In this document: piece by piece, positions 54,001 through 64,000 of the stretch
How the letters are laid out: every line of letters starts with the position of its first letter
How positions within the stretch are numbered: position 1 is the first letter of the stretch
DNA from: Chalciporus piperatus
Taxonomy: Eukaryota; Basidiomycota; Agaricomycetes; Boletales; Boletaceae
Assembly: GCA_038093975.1 (NCBI GenBank)
Contig: JBBPTG010000122.1
Location: 1 to 64,000 of the forward strand
Reading direction: 5' to 3'
Length of the DNA: 64,000 nucleotides
The notes under the pieces: model-generated
What the model was told of the DNA's origin: nothing
Databases searched by the model: none
Seen by the model: only the letters and a program-made list of their open reading frames with translations
Made by a program: the position numbers and the translations under genes

Positions 54001-57000
54001 GGTACGTTTTCTCTCTCTGCATTACTGCGCGTTCGTCCCCGTCCGGTCCGCTCATCCCGTTTTTTCTCCCCTTGTCCTTTCCCTCCCCGGATCTGCTTAT
54101 GCATGCGCATGTCCATGTGTTTACCGTACCTGAAACGCAATGTGGCGATGGCGATGGCGATGGCGGACTCGGACTTGGACTCGATTGGGGTCATTTGTAG
54201 GTGCCTGTGGCAAGACGTCACTGTTGTGTTCGTTTGCGCTCGGAGAGTTTCCAAAGGAATATGTGAGTTCGTGTGTCCATGTTTTTCGCGTTGCGTGTCG
54301 CTGATTCTCGTTGGGTGGTTTTTTTTTAGCAACCGAGTGAGTGGTGGCACGCTGCGTTTGGTGGGGGGGAAGTTGGTTTGCTGACGACGGCGTATAGCCA
54401 TCTTTGAAAACTATGTAGCAGAGGTTCGGCTGGATGGGAAACCGGTGCAGCTGGCGCTGTGGGATACTGCGTGCGTCCTTTTATTTATCCCGTCTGTTCG
54501 TCGTTTCTCGGGTTGGACTCACGTTGACGTTTTCGGGGGTTATAGCGGACAGGAAGAGTATGAAGTATGTGTGTTTCGTTTGAGCGAGCGTGATCGTGAT
54601 CGTGATGGGTGAACTGACTGGCTGTTATTTTTTTTTCGTATTGGGGGGGGTGGGGGGGAATGATAGCGTTTACGACCGCTTTCCTATTCCAAGTCGCACG
54701 TCATTTTGATCGCGTTTGCGATCGATACGCCGGATTCGCTCGACAACGTTTCTGTCAAGGTACGTTTCTCCCCTTTCCCCACTCCCACTCCCGCCCCCCA
54801 CTCCCACTCCCACCACTCACTCCCACCACTCACTCCCACCACTCACCACTCATCGCGCACCGACAGTGGATCGAAGAAGTCCGCAACATATGCGGTCCCA
54901 CGATCCCCATCCTCCTCGTGGGCTGCAAAGCCGACCTCCGACCCCCCGCCGACTCGCCGCACCTCTCCGCGTTCGTCTCGCGCGCCCAAGCCGAGCGCGT
55001 GGCGACCGAGATCGGGGCACGGGCGTACAAGGAGTGTTCGGCGTTGAAGATTGAGGGCGTGGATGATGTGTTTGAGGCGGCGACGAGGGCGAGTATGTTG
55101 ATGAGGGAGGGGGTGCCGTCGGGGGGTGGTGGTGGACATCATCACGGTCATAGTTATAGTCATAATCAGCATCGGAGAGGGAGGGGGAGTGCGGGTGGGA
55201 GTGGGAGTGGGAGTGGTGGTGGTGGTGCGGGTGGGAGTACGGGTGTGGGGAGAGGAGAGGAGGAGGGGACGGGTGGGGGGTGGAAGTGTTGTGTGGTTTG
55301 TTGAGTCGTTCCGAGGTGGGTTCTTCGTTCGTTCGTTCGTTCGTTGGTGGGTTGTGCTCACGCTGACGAAGCAGGATTAGATTAGGCTGCCATCCGACTT
55401 TTTTTTTTTTTTGATTGTCGGGCGGCGTCGTCCTTGGGGGTGATTTGTGTTGCTATTTCGTCGATCATGCGATCCATTACGCATATGTCGCGACGGATAC
55501 CATGTCTATCTCATCTGTTACTTTTGTTCTCGTTTGCTTCGTATGATGTGTTTCATCTTGTTTTGATTGATTCCTAGTTTATGTGATTCCCTCGGACTAT
55601 TCTTTTCTTTCTCTATAGTAAACACGTTGACGCAGTATATACACGAACGGAAGGATTTATGGACTCGATGGCGAGAGAGTCGTTCGTTGAAGTGAGTACT
55701 GTACTGGGGAAGTGATTATTACCCGACGTGAAAGACTACTAAACGTGCTGTATGAAAAAAAGAACGTGCGTGTCTGAAAGAGACACTTTGTGGCGGACTC
55801 AAACCGAGTCCGGTCCGCGAGAGACCTTTAGATCGCGAATCCTCCCCGTGCCGACGTCATACACCCACCCATGTACCCAAATCTTGTTTCCCTGTTCCCA
55901 AGCCCTCCTGACCGGTTCAGCCTCGCATATATTCGTGACCTGTTTCCTCACGTTGGCGTCTACGACGACGTTGAGAGCTTCCGCGGGGGATTTGTTCGCG
56001 AGGTCGCGTTCGAGGGAAGAGACGAGTTTGGTGAGCGGGGTGAGCCATCGACCGAGGGGTGTGGTTGGTGGGGCTGGTAAGGTGGATGGGGTGGCTGTAG
56101 CGGCTTGGTAGCAGGCGAGTGCGCCTCCGCAGTGAGTGTGTCCGGCGATGATGACTAGGGGGGGATGGTTTCGTTGGGGTTGGGGTTGGGTGGGACGTGG
56201 GAAATGTGGGGGGAGGGACTCACTGTGTTGGATGCCTACTGTGTCGATTGCGTAGCTGAGAAGGGAGAGTGCGCTGTCGTCGTCTAGGTGGAATTGGCTG
56301 TGTGGACGCGAGTGAGTGTGGGTTGAGTATATGCGTGCAAGGGAGGACGTACTTGGCGACGTTCCGGTGCACGAAGATATCGCCTGGTTTAGCTCCGGTG
56401 ATGACCGACTCTGGGACGCGAGAGTCTGCGCATCCGATCCAGAGGACCTGTATCATTATTCACTGACGAGCCTCGGGAGTCGTTCGGACTCTCGGTGCGC
56501 ACCTTTGGGAACTGTCCAAGGGTACACTGGGGAAAGAAGGTGGGGTCTGCTTTGTCTACCTTGTTGGCCCACTGCTTGTTCGCTTTCAAGAGGGCGTCGA
56601 TGGGAGATAGCTGTGGTGGTGGTGGTGGTGGTGGTAACATCGTTGTGTGAGTCTTCCACGCACGGAGGGTGAATACTCTCTTGATGGATTGTAAAAGGGA
56701 CTCCAGCGTAAGGACGGGTAGGACATGGAGAGGAGATTGATTTTTTTTTTTTTTACAAGACTAGTGGAGACTAGTGACTTGGTAGTGGTCGATCTGATGC
56801 CTGTTCGCCCCTTTTTTACGCTCGATCTGATCCCTTGTTGCTGTCATACCTCGGCTATTTCCGTCCCCAGCTTTCTCGTTTTGTCGACGTCGGTCCTGCC
56901 CGTATCTCTTGGCTCTGTGCTGGGTTAGATATGCGATGCACTCACTCGTAATGTCGACTCGAGTGACGTCTTCGCTCGATCCATTGACTATCCCCGGCCG

Positions 57001-58625
57001 GCGGCGAGGTTAGTCTCCGTGTCCATACTCACTCCAGTTTCACAAGTCTCCGCCCTTCCCCCATGATCTCAGGTCCACGATCCCTCTCCAGCTGTGTAAA
57101 CTGCGTCTTGAGCGCCTCAAACTCCATCCCTTCGAATCGACCTTGAGAGCCCCCGAGTTCAGTGAGGACCCACTGAACGCGGTCGGTGGTACGAGTGCGA
57201 GTCCTCTAGTGATTATGGGACGTTGGGCGTGGAAGGTTTGGGGCGGATGAGAACTTGGGTCGTTGCATGTTGGTTGGATAGTAGAATCGTGGGTGAACTT
57301 GGGCGTTCTATATTGAGAATGGTCGGGAAGGCCCTTGATGGGGCGGTTTCGGGAAATCGGGATCGAGGATCAACACGGAGGGTGAGTGTGTCGATTTGGT
57401 CAGACTAGGCACAAGTTATCTCACATCCATGTGCCTTTCCCTCGTCGGTGGCGATCACAGAGGACGATGGTTATGTTGGTTACTACTAACTAGTGCGATT
57501 CTTTCCTCGCGCGTCGACAAGAGTTCTGGATACCGTGATATCGAGAGGAAGATGCAACGGATGTCAGGGATGTCCTTGTTCGATCTCCTTCCCCCCTGTT
57601 GATTGTCGAACACCGAACGATCGCACTCGGGCCCCGGGCACTAATCATGCTTTTTAGTGACGATCCTGGAATCTAGGCCGGAGGGAGGCGTATTGTTTCG
57701 CAAAACGCTGAACGTCAGGTTCATCCGCGATCATTGCTAGGGACGGACGGATGTGGAACTGCATTCCGATCGCTGCCAGCGATTTCGATCTCTTCTCAAT
57801 ACGACTCTCCCAGTCGTCGCACACCCATTGGACGCACACTCAGACTCACTCTCCTTTGGGTGGATCGATCGACTTGGTCTCCGACGAACGCAACTCGTAA
57901 GCAGAGACGACAGTCTTACGTAGCACTCAACGTACGCTGATGCCCGTGATAGTACATACACCGATGATCAATCCCGTTGCCAAGTTGTCACTCGCAGCCA
58001 CTGAGAATCCAAATGCGCAGCGTCACCACCCCCAACGTCGACCTGAATGGTAAGTTGTCACCAGTTATCAGGTAAGGTTCAAGTTCAACTCGAACGGTTT
58101 AGTTCCAACCCTCCCCTTCCAAACTCGTCGTTCGTGGGTCGTGCCAGTGGACCCTCTTTCTTCCTTCTTTTTTCCTTCGGCCCTGCTACCGTAATCGAGA
58201 CCAAACCGCGATGGTGAATTATGGGCGCGCCATACACACACACACACACACCCGTGTTCCGATGCACGAGTGTGTACATGTGTGCGTATGTGTACAACAT
58301 GACAGTGACACATCCCTCTGACGATCAACAGTTTCGATCTCGGACGCTACCTTGATCATCCGTTTAGGGCGTTTTTTTTTGGGGGGGGAGGAGGTATGGG
58401 GAGTTCAAGTTGGTCCCCGGTTTCATACTTGGTGTCGAATCCCGGAACTTGAAAAAAGGGGGGTGAAAACGTGTCGAGATGCATGGACTCGTGACTTGGT
58501 CGCTGGTGTCCTTCGTTTTCGTTTTCGTTTTCGTTTTTGGTTCTTGATTTCATCTCGGAACTCAAAGTCATCTGAATGTCTATATTACTGTATATGACTT
58601 GGCTTCCATCGCGCTGCTATATATT

Positions 58626-58663
<38 letters not shown>

Positions 58664-61600
58664 ATGGAGCCGGATGGCTAGTACGGTCCGCTCGAGGACG
58701 GTACGCACCCCACACGTGTGGATCTCCATTCTCGATGTAAAGGTTGGAGGAACGTGGAGGGACCATAGTATGAATGAATGAATGAATGAAGGGGATGAAG
58801 AGGGGGGAATAACGAGAACACTTACCAATGTCGGTCGTCGTACATACACGCGTTACTATAAACACGCACGTCCCTCACAACGCGTGTCATGGTGTCTAAC
58901 TGTATCTACCCCCCCTGTGTTTTTTTTTTTTGGTTCCGCTGCATGGACGGGGAGCGAATAAGCCCATGTCACGACCGAATCAACTCTCGTTCGTTCCTGT
59001 AATTGGATACCGTATCGAGCAACGCCAGGACTCGGATGAGCGAAAAGTCGTGATTTCCGAGCACTTAGTATAGTATAAGCATACTATTCTGGGTGGGGTG
59101 CCAGTGGATGTGATGCCACGACACGACTCGCCAGTCCGAACCCCACATCGACTCGGACATCGCACCATATGTACGGGCGCGCGTGTACACTACACCAAAC
59201 TACCACTGAGTCGTAACGCGTCACGCTTTGATGGAACACGCTTCAAACCCCAATTTTCTAACCAGCTCGTGAAATAGTTGGTTACTTTTTGGTGGCCTTC
59301 GACTGTTGGGTGGATGTTCCTGTTTTTTTTTTTCGTGAATGGGAGGGGGCGTGTGAGGCGTCAGTATCGAAAGCGTGGTCAAGCGATACGGGAAAGACAT
59401 AGATGGACGGGGGGAGGATGGGGGGGGGGGAAGACATAAGAGGACGGAGGAGGGGAGGGGGGACTCACGAGGGAAAGACGTCGGCGTAGTCGATCCAGCC
59501 GGTTGCGTCCACGAGGTAGATGTTCTCATCTCCGATGCTTTTTCTGTGTTTGCGCGCGCGCGTGCGTGCATCAGCTCTCCTCTCACTTGCGAGGTGGTGG
59601 GGCGAGGGAAAGGGCATACCTATGCTCGACGACCTCTTGGTAGATCCCGACGTAATAAGGCGAAGGTGGACCAGTCGGGCTCGGCCATCCCCACTATCCA
59701 TGCACATGCGCATATCCGGTCGTCAGCAAACGTCTGGCGCACACAACGGTAGCGAAAGGGGACACTTACGGGGAGTATAATGAAGAGCGGCTGCACCGGA
59801 TAGATCGCTCGAACCTTTGCCAAAAAGTCGATGTACGTCTTGTTGGTGTCGATCACCAGATCAGACGAGAATGATTCGATGATTCAGAAATCATGTGTGT
59901 TGCCCAACCCCGACGACGTCAGATGTCAAATGTCAAGACGTCGATTGCCGATGGCAGGAGTGGCAAATGGCAAGATTGTGATACATAAATGTCAATGCCG
60001 TGAGTCCACGAGAGATATGAATGAGATGAGAATAGAAGGAAAAAAAAAGGAGGGAGGGGGGTTCGAGAGGGTGCTGCGCATGTAAATGGATGTGGAACAT
60101 ACCTGATAAAAGGAGGAAGCAGGGACGTTATTGCCGCTGTCGTTGGCCCTGCGAGTATCGTGTCAATATGTCGTCCACATGTCGGGGAGAAAGAGGAATA
60201 ATGAATAATGTCCAGGGGTTCAGACGACGGCTTGTGTGTGACGGGACGAGTACGGAACGGATTGTGGTGAAACGGGACAGATCTGGACTAGAAAGGCGAG
60301 GCGAGGCGAGGAAATAACTAAAGGAAGCAACGGAAGAAGAGGGGGGGGAGAAAGTGGGGCTGAACCGCTTACCCGATCATACAAACGACGTGTGTCGCGG
60401 GAGGATCGTCTCTCGCAAAGTCCCAGGGGGTCGTGTAGTTATGCATGGAATCTATATTTCAATTTGATGAGTGGGCGCATAAGAAGGCCGAGGATGTCGT
60501 GCGGATGTCAATCATGTCATGATGTCGTAGACGGGAAATCACATACCATAGTAGTATTGAGTGTCCTCCGTCTACAGGTTCCTTGTTGATCAGTTCTCTC
60601 TACTAGCAGGTGGCTGGACGTGAAGGGAGGGTGGACTTACACGGAAGAATTGGTAGGCCATGCCGTGCACATTTCCGTAAGAGTACATGTCCTGTCGTAT
60701 CGTAGTGTGTTGTCGTGACGCAGCATGTTTCAGGTGTAGTGGATCGTGTATCGTTCGGATCAGCAAGAGGGAATCGGGATTTTCGATCATGCATCGTGGA
60801 TCGGATTCGTGGTGAGGTGAGGCGAATCTCGAGGTGCAAAAGGTACGTACAGTCAATGCGATCCCAGGTTGCGCTTGGATATTATGTTCTGCATTGAAGT
60901 ACTCGGCGGTGAGGAAAGGCCATGCTTGGTCGACGCCCAAGGTGAGAAATTGGCCCTAAGCGCGAACGAAGTCTCAGGGCCAGTGCGTTTGGACAAGGGG
61001 GAAGTTTCAGTAAAGGGGGAAACTTACTGCCGACAGGGAATCCCCGATGAACTGGAAGGCAAGCTTCGATGGCTTGTACGGGAGTAACATTGCATCCTAT
61101 CGTTTCCGCCGGTCCAAACCAAATCAATTTCGTTCGAACCTCGTTCGCGTAACATACTACTCACATCGTTCAACTCGATGCTCTCTAGGTTGAGATGATT
61201 ATTCTGCCAGCCCACAGAGTTGATGCGTACGACGTCCTGCGAGCCGGTCGCCCCCGTCAATGGTATTACGTTTGTCCCCTGGGTCGCATTGAGCGCAGTA
61301 AAGTTGCCGTAGTTGACGGAGATGCCCAGCGTGACTGGGTCGGAGGTATACGGACCCAAATTAAGCGTGAGCGAGGAGAGCTTATTAACATGGAATTTGA
61401 AGCCGGAGCCCGTCCTGGAGGGGGGGAGGGCGTGCGTTAGTTATGTGTGTAGGAGGAGCAGGTATGTGAAATGTGACCATGATACTTACCACCACGTTTC
61501 GGGCGTGTAGTCCCACCGCCCGTTGTAATGTATCAATGGGTCTTCGGGCAGAACAAGCAAACTGGCCACAGATCGGGCGAGCGCAACGGTGAGTGCTACA

Positions 61601-64000
61601 GTCGCCAGCAGATTGCGGGGCATGGTCACGGCGAATACTCGAATTCGAGGGAGGGAAGAAGACGAGCTGGGGCCGGAATTATGTCCCGCGCAATGATTTA
61701 TATCATTTGACTCGAACATGCTGGCTTCGTCTGCCTCGTGCGTTGGTCATAGGACGAGATTCCTCCGAGCGGACGCAGACCGGCCCGCGTCCAGACGAAA
61801 GGGAGAAGGGGAAGCTGCGAAGGAGGCGGCGATTCGCGGTCTGCGGGTCTGCTTCTTGTATTCAAGCGGCAGCAATTTTGAGATTTCTCTCTATCTCTCC
61901 GAGCAAGGAGAGTCACGATCATGATACTTGCTTGACTGGGCCAATGACGGGCTTCTGTGCAGACCGGGCCGCATCCAAGGAACTGCGTGGAAACCGAGAC
62001 TCAAGCGAGGTATGTTCGATGGTGGCGGTCGAAAGGATGAAGTGGTGAAACTGCCAACCTGTGTCAGGTGAGCCCGAGCAAATTATTGCATCAGGCCGCG
62101 CGGTTAAATTACACGGATAAATCGCGGTGACACGTCTCGGCCCGCAGGACTGACTTGGATTGACATCGTAATGGCTGCCCTCGCGAGACTGTTTGCAGGC
62201 GACATTTCTCCTGTCTCATACACGCGGGTAGGGTCTGGAATGGAGAGGCGTGACTAGTCAAGCATAAACGAAGATTCAGTGGGCGATCAGAGGAAGTACG
62301 GATATCAACGATACTTGGCGAATCTTAGTTTCACCGAGAGCCGAATTGCCGACGACGGCCAGAAAAGACGACGTTGTTGAGCAGTGCCAGATGCCAGGTG
62401 CCAGACGCCAGCCTGCGGAACTAGAGTCCTGAGTGAGCCCAATTGTCCATCGGACCCGACCCCATGTGCTGAGGTTGTTGCGATCGCCATCGTAATAGTA
62501 TGGTCAAGTCGGAATTGTTCATGCCAAAAAGTGTCTGTCAATTCATCACCCTGACTTGCCACAGAATATGAAGCTTGAACGTATCCGAGTCGGTACCGCG
62601 CGAATGTGAATGTCCATGTCAACTCCCGCGCGATGGCGCTATACTACAGCGTTGTACATCCTTGACGTAGTTTTCCGTAAGCAGACCCAAGTTTACCCGG
62701 GCCAGCCTCTATCAGATTGACGAGTCGTTCGTGTCGCCTCTAGTTCTCTGGGCCTCGCCCACTGCCAGTGATCCCACCGCCAGCAAAAGAAGTAGACGAG
62801 GTTCTCTGTTCAAATTTGTAGTCGGTCATTCACAACAACTGCTGGACAGCTCCTTCAAGTTGCCATAGATCATTACCAGCCGGGTACGGACTACCGATGA
62901 CCGAGTCGGTGAGTACCTCGAGCTTGCGTGTGCGTCCTCCGCACTCACCTCCTTTGCGATCGGGTTGTGCGAACGACTCAGGCAACTTTACACAATCACG
63001 GTACCCGGAGATGCCTGGGCACGCACATGCACCCATCTGCTACTCGTGCGTAGTATAAAATACATGTCCCGACCCTCCCTTCCAGCTGCATACTTCAAGC
63101 TTTCAACTTTCTGACCATCTTCGCTCCGTACAACTTAGCTCTCCATTTCCTGATACGCAAGCTCTTTGGGTTACCGTCAACGAGTCCCTCCTCCCCAGAC
63201 GTACCAGATTCACATCCGAGATGGTGCCGGATATGTCTGGCAAGGTTGTTCTCGTGACTGGCGCTACAGCTGGTATCGGGAAGGAAACTGCTGGGGTTGG
63301 TCTTACGTCCGAGCTCACTCTCCAGCCTTTGTACTCATCCCTTCTTCCGGTCTCGTTAACCAAGAACACCAAAGTTTGTATCACTTCCCGGAATCAGTCC
63401 AAAGGCGAAGCGACTCTCAAAAGAGTTGAGGGGCCTCGCTGGCAAACGGCGATACGGAGACCAAGGCATCGTCTCGATTGCACTGAACCCAGGTCAGTGA
63501 CCGTCCATCCGAGCTCAACTCAACGTTTGGCGTGTTTGCTGACGCAACCACGCTCGGCATGGAATGATCAGGACCAGTCTATGGGTAATCTCTGGGTCTT
63601 TGTCCAATCCAACGGTATGTATCCTATAGATATATGGCTAGCATCCACGTCTGACATGGTTCAACTCTAGTCTTGGGTCGTCAAAGATGCCTCATACGGT
63701 GCGATCACTCAGTTGTACGCTGGGACTTAGTTCCGATGGTGCGTCCCTGAATGACAAGGAATTTGCAACCCGAAGCCTTGCTTCGCAATGATCGTTCTCG
63801 ACTCTCTAATGTCTCATTCCGTGGGCACGTATCGGCATACCACGTGCAGATACCCAAGACCCTGAGGAGGGAAGAAAGCTTTGGGTAGCCTCGTCAACAG
63901 ATTTTCTCTTCTAGTATCGTACACCTGTACGAACCCTGCGCAAATGACACCTGCTGGCACGATCTAAAAATACAAGATAAAATGTTTCAAAGGGTATTTT

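Overview
The window is nuclear DNA of a filamentous basidiomycete, most likely an agaricomycete (mushroom-forming fungus). Nearly every gene is cut by spliceosomal introns of about 48-70 nt with GT(A/G)AGT donors. The gene content also fits: a sesquiterpene synthase, a Set3-type PHD/SET protein, a fungal Rho2 GTPase, an AIM9-like kinase-fold protein and ELO/FAA lipid enzymes. I assembled exons by hand from splice consensus and frame continuity. The multi-exon models given with exon coordinates close in frame from ATG to stop.

Layout. 0-2.4 kb: the 3' end of an LTR retrotransposon (zinc-knuckle ORF plus LTR), with a MITE-like insert inside the LTR. 5.1-10.3 kb: a divergent pair, acylaminoacyl-peptidase (-) and an Hpc2/ubinuclein HIR-complex subunit (+). 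10.9-20.1 kb: two paralogous P-loop GTPases, head to head. 20.4-23.2 kb: an AKR7-type aldo-keto reductase and an ELO fatty-acid elongase. 23.6-24.1 kb: an SDR relic. 25.1-31.5 kb: a 1996-aa Set3-like protein. 32-41.7 kb: a duplicated locus carrying a broken copy of mitochondrial MnSOD on the left and an intact SOD2 on the right. Between them lie a small ORF, an AIM9-like protein and an intact Tc1/mariner-superfamily transposon just upstream of SOD2. 41.7-46.2 kb: no recognised gene. 46.2-47.6 kb: sesquiterpene synthase. 50.6-55.3 kb: long-chain acyl-CoA synthetase and Rho2. 55.8-61.6 kb: beta-carbonic anhydrase, an unidentified coding segment and a secreted SGNH (CE2-like) esterase, all on the minus strand. 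63.2-63.9 kb: a second SDR relic.

The most striking structure is inside the minus-strand GTPase gene at 10.9-15.2 kb. A tandem array of about 33 units of 75 bp (about 11.54-14.0 kb) looks like a minisatellite and is open in a plus-strand frame. Read on the gene's own strand, most units are a complete 72-nt intron (GTAAGT donor, CTGAC branch-like site, pyrimidine-rich tract, TAG acceptor) followed by a 3-nt mini-exon. The flanking exons are both phase 0, so any number of units can be spliced or skipped without losing the reading frame. Two diverged units of the same design lie just beyond the array.

The genes are mostly unrelated housekeeping and lipid functions. The elongase and acyl-CoA synthetase act in the same lipid metabolism but are 27 kb apart. 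The terpene synthase has no P450 or other tailoring gene beside it here. Repeats and transposons concentrate between 0-5 kb, 10.9-17 kb, 32-42 kb and 62-64 kb.
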